A stretch of 64,000 bases of DNA, taken from assembly GCA_022772085.1 (NCBI GenBank), contig JALFBN010000017.1, forward strand, positions 186,001-250,000, given 5' to 3'. Position numbers and translations under genes: made by a program. The notes under the pieces were generated by a model. It did not search any database, had not been told where the DNA came from, and was given only the letters and a program-made list of their open reading frames with translations. Of this stretch, positions 1 through 10,700 are shown one piece after another. Positions within the stretch are counted from its first letter, which is position 1, and the number at the start of each line of letters is the position of its first letter. Source of the DNA: Porphyromonas sp. (GTDB lineage Bacteria; Bacteroidota; Bacteroidia; Bacteroidales; Porphyromonadaceae).

Positions 1-2
1 GT

Positions 3-1514
3 GTCACCAAGATACTTATAGCTCTCTCACAGCGCAAAAGCCGTATCAAGCCACACAATATGTGGTCGTCGATACTAGCGAGTGTGATCACAATTGGCAT
101 GGGGGGATCGGTCGGAGCGGAGTCTCCTATCGTACTTACAGGAGCTGCCATCGGCTCAAACCTGGGGAGATTCTTTAAGATGGAGCAACGTAACCTTATG
201 CTCCTCGTTGGCTGTGGAGCAGCTGGTGCTATTGCAGGGATTTTCAAAGCCCCCATCACGGGATTGGTTTTTGTGGTGGAAGTACTACTGATGGACTTGA
301 CCCTTGCAAGTATTATGCCTCTACTGACCACTTCGGTCACCTCGGCCTCATTGGCTTATATTTTGAGTGGTCATCAGGCGATTTTCAGTTTCAACCAAAG
401 TGAAGAATTCATGCTAGAGCGAATCCCTTATGCCTTACTTTTAGGGATTTTGTGTGGATTTGTTGCTCTCTACTTCTCTCGTGTCATGTTTTTCTTAGAA
501 CGAAGATTCAAACGCATCAAGAAGTATCGCTTACGCTTCCTCTTATCGACTACGATATTGAGCGTTTTGATCCTGCTGATGCCTCCGCTCTATGGCGAGG
601 GGTACAGCACCATTGAGCAACTCGTTCACAGCGATTACGGTTCCATCATGCAAGGCTCACTCTTTGAGTATCTGGGAGAATCCTATTGGTGGATTGTAGT
701 ATTCCTCTTTTTGGTATTACTTTTTAAAGTTTTTGCCTCTGTATCAACGAATTCAGGTGGCGGTTGCGGAGGACTTTTTGCCCCTACGCTCTTCGTTGGA
801 GGACTTACGGGATTCCTCTTTTCGCATACACTCAACTACTTTCGTTTTATTCAGGTTTACCTCCCAGAGAAGAACTTTATCCTCATGGGGATGGCCGGGG
901 CGATGTCCGCCGTTATGCACGCACCGCTGACGGGGGTTTTTCTCATTGCTGAATTATCAGGAGGATACAATCTCTTCCTCCCCCTTATGCTCGTTTCCCT
1001 TAGTGCCTACTGCACCATTCGGATCTTCATGCGTCACAGTATCTACTCGTTGCGCTTGGCAGAAGAGGGTAAACTGCTCACCCACCAAAAGGATCAGGCC
1101 GTACTGACTCTGATGAACCTCGATAGTGTTATCGAAACGGAGTTTAGCTCCGTAACTCCCGAGATGATGCTGGGAGATGTAGTACGGGTAATCGGAGAAA
1201 GCCGTAGAAATGTATTCCCCGTGATAGACGAAGAGAACCGTCTGATGGGACTCGTACTCCTCGATAACATTCGCAACATCATGTTTCGACCCGAGCTTTA
1301 CGACCGCTTCCATGTATCCAAATTCATGGTATCCCCTCCGGCGAAAATCCTCTCGACAATGTCCATGGAGGAGGCCATGCACACCTTCGATGATACCAAG
1401 GCATGGAACCTCCCCGTCATAGATCCAGAGGGACATTACTTAGGATTTATATCTAAATCCAAGATTTTCAATACCTATCGAGAGGTTTTGTCAGACCTAA
1501 GTCAGGGAGACTAA
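3..1514 (+). CDS. ClC-family chloride channel/transporter with C-terminal CBS domains (5' truncated)
   Basis: Inner-membrane anion channel or H+/Cl- exchanger of the voltage-gated ClC family. The frame is open to the left edge with sense codons before the first visible ATG at 60, so the true start lies outside the window. Family signatures are visible: GSVGAESP near the new N-terminus corresponds to the GxEGP selectivity motif with its gating glutamate, and GGGCGGLFAPTLFVGG to the GGxFxPxL motif. Several hydrophobic segments lie between and after them. The last ~130 residues (from about 355) form a pair of CBS domains, known in this family as regulatory and often nucleotide binding. fmt starts 27 nt downstream on the same strand and may be co-transcribed. 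Channel versus antiporter cannot be decided from sequence alone. Confidence 0.9.
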   Translation, partial: VTKILIALSQRKSRIKPHNMWSSILASVITIGMGGSVGAESPIVLTGAAIGSNLGRFFKMEQRNLMLLVGCGAAGAIAGIFKAPITGLVFVVEVLLMDLTLASIMPLLTTSVTSASLAYILSGHQAIFSFNQSEEFMLERIPYALLLGILCGFVALYFSRVMFFLERRFKRIKKYRLRFLLSTTILSVLILLMPPLYGEGYSTIEQLVHSDYGSIMQGSLFEYLGESYWWIVVFLFLVLLFKVFASVSTNSGGGCGGLFAPTLFVGGLTGFLFSHTLNYFRFIQVYLPEKNFILMGMAGAMSAVMHAPLTGVFLIAELSGGYNLFLPLMLVSLSAYCTIRIFMRHSIYSLRLAEEGKLLTHQKDQAVLTLMNLDSVIETEFSSVTPEMMLGDVVRVIGESRRNVFPVIDEENRLMGLVLLDNIRNIMFRPELYDRFHVSKFMVSPPAKILSTMSMEEAMHTFDDTKAWNLPVIDPEGHYLGFISKSKIFNTYREVLSDLSQGD

Positions 1515-1540
1515 TCCTCTATTCAGATCAGACAATTCGT

Positions 1541-2518
1541 ATGAATAAGCAAGATATTCGCATACTATTCCTCGGGACCGCCCCCTTTGCAGCACTTCAT
1601 CTTCGTTTTTTGGCAGAGGAGGGGTACTCCGTCGTGGGAGTAGTGACGACACCAGATCGCCCTGCGGGACGAGGACATAAACTGCAACCCTCGCCCGTAA
1701 AAGAGGAGGCACTACGCCTCGGACTTCCCCTTTGGCAACCCGAACGGCTCAAAGATCCGAAGTTCCTTCGGGATATACAGGCCCTCGATCCCACTTTGGG
1801 CATCGTGATTGCCTTCAGGATGCTCCCCAAGGAATTATGGGCTCTACCACCTATGGGAACAATGAATATCCATGCATCGCTCCTACCCCGGTGGCGTGGA
1901 GCAGCTCCAATAAACCACGCCCTGATGGCGGGGGACAAGAAGACCGGAGTTTCGCTCTTCCGCCTCACAGAGGGATTGGATGAGGGACGCATCTTGGGAC
2001 AGCGTACTATACCGCTATCCGAAGAAGATCAATTCGGTACGATTTACGATCGACTTGCCCAAGAGGGGGTCCTACTGCTTCAAGAGTTTTTGCTCCACTG
2101 CCAAAATGATACGCTCCCCAAGGGACTTGCCCAACCCGAAGAATGCAATGAACCCTATGCATACAAATTGACCAAAGAAAACACACGAATTGATTGGACA
2201 CGCTCTGCCATGGAAATCCATAATTTCGTTCGCGGTCTCTCCCCCCTACCCACAGCATGGACGACACTAGACACAAATAAAAATGAAGAAAAGTTAACCT
2301 ATAAATTGTTTACAACGCACGTGGTCACCAACTTCGAGAGCCCCGCAGAAGTTATCCCCGGGAGTATTTTACCCTCACCTCGTCGGACCCTCTATGTCGC
2401 CACGGGCGATGGTGGTGTTTTATCCATTGACGAATTGCAAGCTCCTGCCAAAAAGCGACTTCACACTGCGGACTTCCTCAACGGAGTACGCCTGCCGGAA
2501 AATGCCCATTTTGAGTAA
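1541..2518 (+). CDS. fmt: Methionyl-tRNA formyltransferase
   Basis: Cytoplasmic enzyme that transfers the formyl group of 10-formyl-tetrahydrofolate to initiator Met-tRNA. The 325 residues match the usual family length. The N-terminus has the Rossmann-type opening IRILFLGTAPFA, followed by TTPDRPAGRGHKLQPSPVK, and the catalytic region NIHASLLPRWRGAAPINHA carries the Asn-His of the formyltransferase fold and the SLLPRWRG signature. The C-terminal third is the tRNA-binding domain. It lies 27 nt after the ClC gene and 25 nt before a secreted protease gene, all on the plus strand. No strong ribosome binding site is seen, as is usual in Bacteroidota. Confidence 0.97.
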   Translation: MNKQDIRILFLGTAPFAALHLRFLAEEGYSVVGVVTTPDRPAGRGHKLQPSPVKEEALRLGLPLWQPERLKDPKFLRDIQALDPTLGIVIAFRMLPKELWALPPMGTMNIHASLLPRWRGAAPINHALMAGDKKTGVSLFRLTEGLDEGRILGQRTIPLSEEDQFGTIYDRLAQEGVLLLQEFLLHCQNDTLPKGLAQPEECNEPYAYKLTKENTRIDWTRSAMEIHNFVRGLSPLPTAWTTLDTNKNEEKLTYKLFTTHVVTNFESPAEVIPGSILPSPRRTLYVATGDGGVLSIDELQAPAKKRLHTADFLNGVRLPENAHFE

Positions 2519-2543
2519 CTCATAAGAAAATGAACATCTGCTT

Positions 2544-4844
2544 ATGAACTATCGCCCCTTCGTAAAATATCTATTGCTCGGAATCCTCTCTCTCGGCATT
2601 GCCCCCAACCTCTTTGCCCAGCTAAGCCTCGGAGGACTACCTTCTGAGACAATCTCAACGAAACAACTTCGCTCCATCTCCACGGAATCGGAGGAATTTG
2701 TCGTAGTCCTCCCCCCTCCTCCTCAAGCTGAGATCGAACGCCTTCTTGAAGAAGAGGCGCAAGGAATGTCTCTTGTGCGGTCTATGCACCGTATGGGGAT
2801 CCCTCAAGATGTAGATCTCTCTCCTGAGAACAGTGGTGCAATCTCCTACGATAAAGAGGGTCGATTGATCTGGGAGCTTGTCCTGAAGAGTCCCCAAGCC
2901 ATCTCACTGCAAGTCTTCTTCGATCGCTATCATCTGCCTGAGGGGAGTCGCCTTTTTGTACTCTCACCTGAGCGAAATATTGTGAGAGGAGCCTTCGGAG
3001 CGCATAATAACACAGTTGATAGCTGCTTAGCCATTGCCCCACTAGAAGGAGAAAGTCTACTAATCCGCTACGAATCTCCTATAAACGATCAGGCTCTTCC
3101 TCTCTTGCACATCGGGTCCGTTTCTTACGGATTTCGTGCTCTCATACATGAATCGGCCGGGCGTCACAACTCAGGGGAACCCTGGTTCGTAGGCGGTATG
3201 GACTGCGCTCCCAACGTTGTGTTACACCCCGAGGTGGAAGATATAAGCCGTAGTCTTGTACTCATAGTTGCCCGAGGAAGTGTCGTTTTCTCGGGAGCAC
3301 TAATTAACAATACCGCCCAAAACGGAGAGGCTTATGTACTAACCGCTTCACACTGTTTAAATGGTTCTTTCAAGTATCCTAATAATGCTTCCTACCGAGA
3401 TAACACAGCCAGTCAATGTGTTTTCTACTTCAACTTCCGAAGCCCTACAGGACATATACTCACCCGACCAAGCGAAGAACAAACGCTATCGGGTGCAAAA
3501 ATTGTTGCATGGGACGAAGATCACGACCTCTGTCTCTTACGCATCACGGGAGTTCCTAGAGATGAAGTATCGGGTGTAGGGCGCATTCCCGCATCTTATC
3601 GACCCTACTTTGCAGGGTGGAATGTGGCAGATCACCAACCTCCCTATATCGCACTGCACCATCCACAAGCCTCTACAGCTCGATATAATCGTTGCGATGA
3701 CATGGTTTCGATTGTCGACTACAGCGTCACAGCTAAAACGTGGAAAAATGCACATTATCACATCAATAAGTGGACAATTGGCACGACGGCAGGAGGTTCT
3801 TCCGGATCTCCTCTATTCGATGCTCATGGACGGATCATCGGGGCTCTCACTGGGGGAAACTCCTATTGTTATGCTCCAAAAAATGACTTTTACTATGCCA
3901 TCAAACATTGTTGGGATACCAACAATCAACCAACCCAAGGCAAACTAAAACCGTGGCTTGACCCCACAGCCTCACAGGTTCAAAACCTCAAAGGCTTAGA
4001 TCCATACGCCCCCCTTGCCCCGGAGAGACTATCACACAATCTTTATTCTCTGCGTCGAGATTCCATCGAAACATCCTATACTTATATCACACAACTCTCG
4101 GGAGTCCGTACTTCCTACCCCATTACAGTGGATTCTCGCATATTGGGAATAAAAATTGTAGCAACCACAGGAGGGAAATTTCCCTCAGGAGTAGTGACAC
4201 TGTACCGAGGGGACAGCCAAGGAGCAATAGAAGAGGTCTATAGTACAAGACTTATCCACCCCAAATACACTCGAATAGATGGACGATACAACCGCACTCT
4301 GGGAGGCAACCTAGAGTTCTTTATCCCTATACCTGAAGGGGTCATATTACCCAAAAACAGCACTCTCTATATAGCAGTTACGGGAGATAAGGATAATGCC
4401 CTCACGCCTCTACAACTCCCCATTGTACGCTCTGTGCAGCTCCCTCGGAGTGCCAACACAACAGAGATCCGCCCCCTCGGAGTTACGGAATGGACTCCAT
4501 CGAATGCCTCAACCCTCGTAGAGACTTTACGTTACACGGGGTCTTTTTGGATTGATGCTATTGTACAACCGATGCACGCTCCGGTGCCCGATGAGGGCCA
4601 AAAGCCAACGGCCCCCCCCTCCGTTCTTCTCTTGGATCGCACTATGCGCGTTGTCTTTCCTCCCAATTATGAAGGTGAAAAGGCGGAGATCGCTCTCTAC
4701 ACCATATCAGGAAAATGCATCCTGCGGGCGACAACACACCAACGCATCACAGATCTGGAGATCCCCTTATCTGCCATGCAACAGAGCCTTTTGTGGTCGG
4801 TCAAATATAAGGATCAAATCTTTAGAGATCTGGCTATTTTGTAA
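2544..4844 (+). CDS. Secreted trypsin-like (S1-fold) serine protease with T9SS-type C-terminal domain
   Basis: Predicted extracellular or surface endopeptidase of 766 residues. A signal peptide (residues 1-26, ending FAQ) is followed by a pro-region. The chymotrypsin-fold catalytic core has the triad His270 (LTASHC), Asp328 (DHDLCLL) and Ser420 (GGSSGSPLF). The core resembles bacterial lysyl endopeptidases, so Lys specificity is a plausible guess. A long beta-rich region follows. The last ~75 residues (IALYTISGKCILRATT to the end) look like a T9SS sorting domain, though degenerate. It lies between fmt and cutC and has no functional link to them. Several Cys residues suggest disulfides. Confidence is high for a trypsin-like protease and moderate for substrate and T9SS export. 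Confidence 0.85.
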   Translation: MNYRPFVKYLLLGILSLGIAPNLFAQLSLGGLPSETISTKQLRSISTESEEFVVVLPPPPQAEIERLLEEEAQGMSLVRSMHRMGIPQDVDLSPENSGAISYDKEGRLIWELVLKSPQAISLQVFFDRYHLPEGSRLFVLSPERNIVRGAFGAHNNTVDSCLAIAPLEGESLLIRYESPINDQALPLLHIGSVSYGFRALIHESAGRHNSGEPWFVGGMDCAPNVVLHPEVEDISRSLVLIVARGSVVFSGALINNTAQNGEAYVLTASHCLNGSFKYPNNASYRDNTASQCVFYFNFRSPTGHILTRPSEEQTLSGAKIVAWDEDHDLCLLRITGVPRDEVSGVGRIPASYRPYFAGWNVADHQPPYIALHHPQASTARYNRCDDMVSIVDYSVTAKTWKNAHYHINKWTIGTTAGGSSGSPLFDAHGRIIGALTGGNSYCYAPKNDFYYAIKHCWDTNNQPTQGKLKPWLDPTASQVQNLKGLDPYAPLAPERLSHNLYSLRRDSIETSYTYITQLSGVRTSYPITVDSRILGIKIVATTGGKFPSGVVTLYRGDSQGAIEEVYSTRLIHPKYTRIDGRYNRTLGGNLEFFIPIPEGVILPKNSTLYIAVTGDKDNALTPLQLPIVRSVQLPRSANTTEIRPLGVTEWTPSNASTLVETLRYTGSFWIDAIVQPMHAPVPDEGQKPTAPPSVLLLDRTMRVVFPPNYEGEKAEIALYTISGKCILRATTHQRITDLEIPLSAMQQSLLWSVKYKDQIFRDLAIL

Positions 4845-4863
4845 TTCTGTTTACTTCCTTTTT

Positions 4864-5598
4864 ATGCAACAAATGCCATCCCCTGCTCTGGGCAATCGCC
4901 CCTTTGAATTGGAAGTTTGCGCAACAAGCCTAGAAGATGCCCTTGCAGCAGAACGAGGGGGGGCTCATCGAATCGAATTGTGCTCGCACCTCGAACTTGA
5001 CGGATTGACGCCGTCACTGGAGGATTTTGAGCAAATTCGTCAGTTAATTCAACTAGAGATCTTTCCGATGATACGCCTTCGATGTGGCAGCTTCAGCTAC
5101 ACGGAAGAGGAGATCGCCATCATGATCGAGAGTATAAAGATCCTACGATCGGCAGGGGCTGATGGCTTTGTATTCGGCTGTTTAACACCGCAGGGGTGCT
5201 ATGATCAAGAGGGGAATGCACGACTACTAGAGGCCTCCGGGGGACTACCTTGCACCTTCCATAGAGCCATCGATACCGTTACCGATCCGATACACCTCGT
5301 TACGCCTATTATAGAAGCGGGGTTCTGTCGAATTCTTTCGTCAGGGGGCGCAATTAACGCAGTAGAGGGAATTGAAACCTTAAAGCACATGGTACAAATT
5401 GCCGGCAAGCAGATAAAGATACAATGTGGAGGAGGACTCTCTGCCAACAATGTGGTTCCATTAGCCCAAGCAACAGGTGCAACGTGCTTTCATGGCACCT
5501 TCCGACGAAAAGCAGAGGGAGAACTAACAGCCAACCCTTCTGAGGTAGAAAGGGCAAGACGAGCCCTCGAAGAAACGTTTGCCGTCCGCTATCTATAA
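4864..5598 (+). CDS. cutC: CutC family protein (copper homeostasis/TIM-barrel)
   Basis: A CutC-family TIM-barrel protein of about 244 residues, the normal family length. Signatures seen: FELEVCATSLEDALAAERGGAHRIELCSHLELDGLTPS near the start, then PMIRLRCGSFSYTEEE, GADGFVFGCLTPQG, CTFHRAIDTV and RILSSGG. The family is named for copper homeostasis, but its biochemical activity is still debated. The longer in-frame reading to 4552 runs through the upstream protease gene and is not the start. ATG 4864 (or 4873) begins the conserved domain. The 3' end overlaps the convergent M16 peptidase gene by 10 bp, so no terminator separates the two. Confidence 0.93.
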   Translation: MQQMPSPALGNRPFELEVCATSLEDALAAERGGAHRIELCSHLELDGLTPSLEDFEQIRQLIQLEIFPMIRLRCGSFSYTEEEIAIMIESIKILRSAGADGFVFGCLTPQGCYDQEGNARLLEASGGLPCTFHRAIDTVTDPIHLVTPIIEAGFCRILSSGGAINAVEGIETLKHMVQIAGKQIKIQCGGGLSANNVVPLAQATGATCFHGTFRRKAEGELTANPSEVERARRALEETFAVRYL

Positions 5599-6848
5599 AT
5601 AAGAGAGATGATCCGTTCGGGATCGAATAGCTCTTGTGCAATAGTGCAGAGTTGCTCACTCGAAATCTGATTGATACGCTGCTCTATAACATTTAAGGCG
5701 TCGTATTTACCATAAAACAGAATACTCTTTCCCATAGCAAGAAAGGCATTTTCTCGAGAATCTGCTGATATGGAAAGCTGTCCAAGCAGTTGTCTTTTGG
5801 CACTGGCAAGTTCTCTATCGGTAAGAGGGATCGTGGCCAACTTATTCAACTCTTCATACACTTTTCTAGAGGCTTGCTCCCTATCTCTATGGGCACAACC
5901 CAAGTAGATCGAGAAGAGCCCTCCTTGCGAAAATATGGTATAGTTACTATCCACAGAGTAGACAAGACCCGACTCCTCTCTCAAACTCGTGTTAAGGCGA
6001 GAGTTCATACCCGGCCCTCCGAGGATATTGTTGAGTAGCGTCAACCCAACACGTCGCTCGTCATGCAGGTGATAGGCAAAACCTCCCATGAGCATATGAG
6101 TCTGGTAGGTATCAAAGTGATGAACAACACTCCGCTTACGGGGGAGTGGGGCTTGTGTTGGATCCCAACTCGGGGATGTGGATAGGGGGCTGATGGGCGA
6201 CTCTTTTGTCCCAAAATGGTAATTACAAAAATCTATAATCCACGAAATATCAAACACTCCACGCAGACATAATACCATGTTGTGAGGTTGGTAGTAGTGT
6301 GCTCTAAAGGCTCTTGCTGCCTCGCTCGTAATTCGCTCTACCGAAGCCGCAGTACCCAGTATATTGTGGCCCAACGCTGTACCGTGGAAGAGAAGATCTT
6401 CAAATTCATCAAAAATCATCTCGGCAGGAGCATCCTTATAGCTATTTATCTCCTCTATGATCACCGTTTTCTCCTTACGAAGTTCCTCAAGAGGGATGTG
6501 GCTATTCCGAACAATATCGGTCAAAAGTTGTATGGTTCGGACGGCATAGGGTTGCCCAAAGGCAGCATAAAGAAAAGTCTCCTCCTTAGTTGTATAGGCG
6601 TTGAGATCGGCTCCAATCTCCTCCATGCGGTTTATGATGGACTTCGCTTTACGCAGAGGAGTTCCTTTAAAGAGCATGTGCTCCACAAGGTGTGCCATAC
6701 CATGATATTTTCGAGGATCTTGAGCCGCGCCCGTATGGATGATATAGCCCGCATAAGAGATGGGGCTACCATCAGGGTAATAGGCGATCCGTAGGCCACT
6801 AGGCAACCGGAATACTTGATATAAATCAGTTTGAATTAAAGGAATCAT
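5589..6848 (-). CDS. M16 family zinc peptidase (processing-peptidase/insulinase type)
   Basis: Zinc metallopeptidase of 419 residues, a single-copy short M16B-type protein. The inverted zinc motif HxxEH is present as HLVEH, with His53, Glu56 (catalytic) and His57. A glutamate-rich stretch about 75 residues later (VIIEEINSYKDAPAEMIFDEFE) can supply the third ligand. The C-terminal half is the structurally similar inactive lobe (RSVVHHFDTYQTHMLMGG, GLVYSVDSNY). No signal peptide is evident, so it is probably cytoplasmic. It lies downstream of rpsP on the same strand with a terminator-like hairpin between them. Its end overlaps convergent cutC by 10 bp. Substrates are unknown. Confidence 0.93.
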   Translation of the reverse strand: MIPLIQTDLYQVFRLPSGLRIAYYPDGSPISYAGYIIHTGAAQDPRKYHGMAHLVEHMLFKGTPLRKAKSIINRMEEIGADLNAYTTKEETFLYAAFGQPYAVRTIQLLTDIVRNSHIPLEELRKEKTVIIEEINSYKDAPAEMIFDEFEDLLFHGTALGHNILGTAASVERITSEAARAFRAHYYQPHNMVLCLRGVFDISWIIDFCNYHFGTKESPISPLSTSPSWDPTQAPLPRKRSVVHHFDTYQTHMLMGGFAYHLHDERRVGLTLLNNILGGPGMNSRLNTSLREESGLVYSVDSNYTIFSQGGLFSIYLGCAHRDREQASRKVYEELNKLATIPLTDRELASAKRQLLGQLSISADSRENAFLAMGKSILFYGKYDALNVIEQRINQISSEQLCTIAQELFDPERIISLIYR

Positions 6849-6930
6849 CGTATGCCGTTGGGATTGTACGAAGGAAGTAGAAGAAAGATGGAGGGGTAGT
6901 CCTGTTTACAAAGAAACCAGAAACAAGAAG

Positions 6931-6982
6931 AACCCTTCAAAGAGCCCCACCCACCTTGTAATGGGGAGGACTTTGAAGGGTT
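6931..6982 (-). terminator. Intrinsic terminator downstream of rpsP
   Basis: A perfect 12-bp inverted repeat (AACCCTTCAAAG at 6931-6942 with CTTTGAAGGGTT at 6971-6982) encloses a further CCCC/GGGG pairing. On the minus strand it is followed by a T-rich stretch. It lies 22 bp beyond the rpsP stop and should end that transcript, with possible read-through into the M16 gene. Confidence 0.8.
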
Positions 6983-7004
6983 ATAGCAACACGCTATCGG
7001 GTTA

Positions 7005-7574
7005 TTATGCCTCGGTAGCAGGAGCTTCCTCTTCAGTAGCAGGAGCTTCTGCACTGATAGCTTCAGCCTCGGCAGCCTCTTTAGCGGCCTCTTCCTCAGC
7101 CTTAGCCTTAGCTTCTGCGGCACGCTTGTCTGCGAGAGCCTGAGCCTTAACCTTATTGATTTCCTGTTCAGCGGAGAGACGTTCTGCATTAGCTTTTGCT
7201 TTTGCTTCGTCACGTTTTGCTGCTACGGCATTGAGAGCGTCTTGTTTTTTCTGACGCCATGCTTCAAAGCGACTCTCTGCGGTAGCTTCGTCAAAAGCAC
7301 CCTTTTTCACACCACCGAGGAGGTGTTTCTTAAGGAGAACACCCTCGCGAGAGAGAATGTTGCGAGTCGTATCGGTAGGTTGAGCACCGACACCGAGCCA
7401 ATAGAGAGCACGTTCGAAGTTCAGATCTATCGTAGCAGGATTAGTGTTCGGATTATAAGAACCTATCCTTTCAATAAATCTACCATCACGTGGTGCCCTG
7501 CTGTCTGCGACAACGATCTTGTAAAAGGCATGACCTTTGTGACCGTGACGCTGCAATCTGATTTTAGTTGCCAT
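7005..7574 (-). CDS. rpsP: 30S ribosomal protein bS16 with long Ala/Glu/Lys-rich C-terminal extension
   Basis: Small-subunit ribosomal protein bS16. The conserved core occupies residues 1-85: [24 protein letters not shown], then [20 protein letters not shown] and the [14 protein letters not shown] region. About 100 further residues of low complexity follow, rich in Ala, Glu and Lys ([17 protein letters not shown]), ending EEEAPATEA and predicted helical or coiled. Such extensions occur in Bacteroidota bS16 but not in the 80-90 residue forms of other phyla. The gene stands alone, without rimM or trmD. A TATCTTTG box lies about 50 bp upstream and a hairpin terminator follows it. Confidence 0.97.
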   Translation of the reverse strand: MATKIRLQRHGHKGHAFYKIVVADSRAPRDGRFIERIGSYNPNTNPATIDLNFERALYWLGVGAQPTDTTRNILSREGVLLKKHLLGGVKKGAFDEATAESRFEAWRQKKQDALNAVAAKRDEAKAKANAERLSAEQEINKVKAQALADKRAAEAKAKAEEEAAKEAAEAEAISAEAPATEEEAPATEA

Positions 7575-7623
7575 TTCTACTTTCTATCTTAATTAAAACA
7601 TGCTGCACACTTTACAGCGACCA

Positions 7624-7631
7624 CAAAGATA
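7624..7631 (-). promoter_or_regulatory. -7 promoter box of rpsP
   Basis: TATCTTTG on the minus strand matches the TAnnTTTG -7 element of the Bacteroidota primary sigma factor. It would give a leader of roughly 45 nt before the rpsP ATG. No clear -33 TTTG was found. Confidence 0.55.
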
Positions 7632-7712
7632 CATCTTTTTAGCGAGATGCACAATTCTCATCCCATCCCCATGTGTTTTCAGCACGAAGATGGGTATACA
7701 TCTGCTTTTGAG

Positions 7713-10700
7713 TTATTGCTTTACAATCCTCACCGTATGTTCCCCTCTCTCGCCTGTCAATTGCAAAAGATAAACTCCTTCAGGGAGAGCCGTAAGATCA
7801 ACTTGGTCTCCCACGCCGGACAATAGAATCAGCCCCGTGAGACTCCGAAGTTGCCATTCGGAGGAGCCTCCCTGTATCCTTACAATCCCTGTCGTCGGGT
7901 TCGGATAGACTAGGATTTCATGCTCTGATGATACCTCTGCAAGAGCGTCCTCTTGGGAAACCTCTATTGTTATGACAATCCGCTCTGTCTCTACTCCTCC
8001 ATATACAGCGGCAACAGATAGTTGATGCATCCCCACGGGTATATTACTGAGTGTATAGCGAGGCTCTTTGAGATCTTTTGCGACGATTTTATTATCCAAG
8101 TAAAGGGTATATAGTGCTCGATCTCTCGCGGGCTTGCTCACGGTTCCATCGGCATAGGGAGAGGGTTCTCCGATAAACAGATTATCAAACATAGCAAAGT
8201 AGCCCGGCTCTGCCGCATGCTGTAAGATCACATATTGTGCCTTTTCGGGAACGACAAACTTGAATACTTCCCACTTGTCGTCGGGGAGGACTTCGGAATC
8301 ATTGAGCCATACAATACCTGCTAAATCTTGCCCTATGGGATGTGTAGCATAGCCGACACGATAAAAATTCTTCCCGGGAGTATTCAAAAAACTCCGCCCC
8401 GCAAACTGAAATACAAAATCCGTATCATACTTTAGGGGAGGTGAGATCAGAACATTATGAGTCAACTCTTTGCCCGTGATCTTACGGGAGGTGAAAGCTG
8501 CCAGATACTGCCTCCCGGCATAAGGAGCCGATCGGGGCTCGAAAGGAAGGATCGCAGGTTCCGTCTCGGAAGGATTAAATGTAATGAATGCCATCTTCTC
8601 ACCCATATGAGGGAAGGTGACAGACTCAAACTCAGCTGTCATATTACCATCCAAATCAAGCATTGTCCACTCTTGCCCTCCCGTTGCAAGAGATGTACTG
8701 AATGTAGGAGCATTCTCCATGCCATCGAAGATAAATTTATCTTCATTCCAAACAACCTTTCTTTGAAAAGGGATTCCCGTCTTCAGAGCTTTCAGATTGT
8801 ATGCAGGGAGCTTGCGCTCGACAAACAGCAAGGTTTGCTCATAAGTATTGCTCGTAGAGAGATCAAGACGCTGATGTATGGGATCAAAGCCATCCAGCAA
8901 CGCTGTTAGCGAGTAGATCCCTTTGGGTAATTGCAGAGTTCTCAAATCAGAAGTCATCCCCTCCAGACTGACAACACCATCGGGATTGTCTGACGGTGTA
9001 AGAGTGATTTTTGCATCTTCCAAATGGGCATTGGAAGCATCCGCGGTAAGATGCAGCGTTAATGTCGTTTCCCGATCTTTACCCAGAGATTGGCTCCGAG
9101 CAGGATTTGAGCGAAGCCCTCCCTCATAAACAGCCTTCACCTGATATTGGTAGTACCCCATAGGAAGGCTTCTCCAAGAGGGATCTTTACCGGAAAAGAG
9201 ATTTCCATCAACCATCGCCACCGAAGTTTCGGTTGCATCCTGCTGTGCAATCCGAGACACTTCGTACCGAGTCGGTGCATAAAGAGGCTTCTGCATCTTC
9301 ATATCCGATCCGAGAGGAGCCATCTCGATGGAAAGAAGGTAATTCTTCTCCATGTTATGCTGATCTAAATACTCAAAAGGAGCAGAGGTATAATCCCGAC
9401 ATAATACGTGTACATGACGTTCAAAGGAGAGGCCTCCTTGTACGCCGGCATCTGCCAAAAGGCTCAAGAAGCCATTATAGCGAAGAGCGATCAATGCTCC
9501 CTGTGGCAAATCCATAGGTTTCGGAAGTTCATATCGATTCCACTGATTATCAGTATTCGGAATGTTTACCTTCTCAAAAAGAATCTTATTTGTCGGTTCG
9601 CCATCACCATCCAACGCGAACACAACGAGATCCACACTCTTATGAGGACCTTTGAACTCATCGGTCATCCAACTTACGGACAGTAAAGCCATCTCCCGTC
9701 GATACACCGTACCAACAATACTATGGCTACCATACTCCTGCACTCCAAGGCGTGCCACACCCTCACCCTTATAGAATCGGATCGTATCGGCGTGTTGAGG
9801 AGCCTGCCATGAAACAAGCGTACCATCTCCCTCCTCGACAGCTTGCACAAGGCGAGGAGCAAAAGCCTTTTGTTGCAATTGTATATTGTAATGGCTTGTT
9901 GCCGTCAAAGAGCATTGCTCCTGTTTTGTGGCAAACCCTGCACGGGTGCAAGTTATGGTATAGTCTCCCTCGTAAATATCAGAAATTTGAAAAGCTCCCG
10001 ACTCATCGCTATATGCAACATGGTGTACAGAATGATCAACCTCTTCTCTCCGAAGCAGTATTTTCGCTCCCGGGATCATCTTATCAGACGTGGTCTTGAT
10101 CGTTCCGGAAACAGATATGCGCGAGAGGGGCTTCATATCGAAATTGATCTTCGTCTCCTTGTCCGCAGAGATCTCGATAGTTTGGCTCAAAGGTTTATAG
10201 CCCACGGCACGAATTTGAATGGTATAGTTCCCCTCAGGAAGGGCAGATAGGGTAAAAACTCCCGACTCATCACTGTGGGTCATCGCATCTACCCCCTCTA
10301 TCGAGATCAAAGCTCCTGCTATCGGAGTCGTTCCGTGAGAGACAATGCCATGCAACGTTCCCTCCAATGCCTCTCGGATAACCATACGATACACCGTCAG
10401 TTTGAACATATCCGGTGCCGAGTGCATATGTATGCCTACATGCAAATCTTGTGATTTTTCTCTAGGCGCAATATAGGAATAATAGTGCCGACGTCCTCCC
10501 TCGTCATTACCGACAACATGATCAGCAAGACACGCTCCCATAGAAGCGACCTCGGGATGCGCTCCTACATGTACTGCCATCAACTCGGGCATTTCATAAC
10601 TATATGCGGAAGCCTCAATATCGATCTTGTAGCGACGTCCTTTTTCTATGGAAAATGGAGGAGTGATCAACCAATCGTCTCCCGACTTCTGACTATACGA

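Noticed and set aside
4552-4863. Long N-terminal extension of CutC
   Set aside because: It lies inside the upstream protease gene in another frame and is not like any CutC domain; ATG 4864 begins the conserved region.
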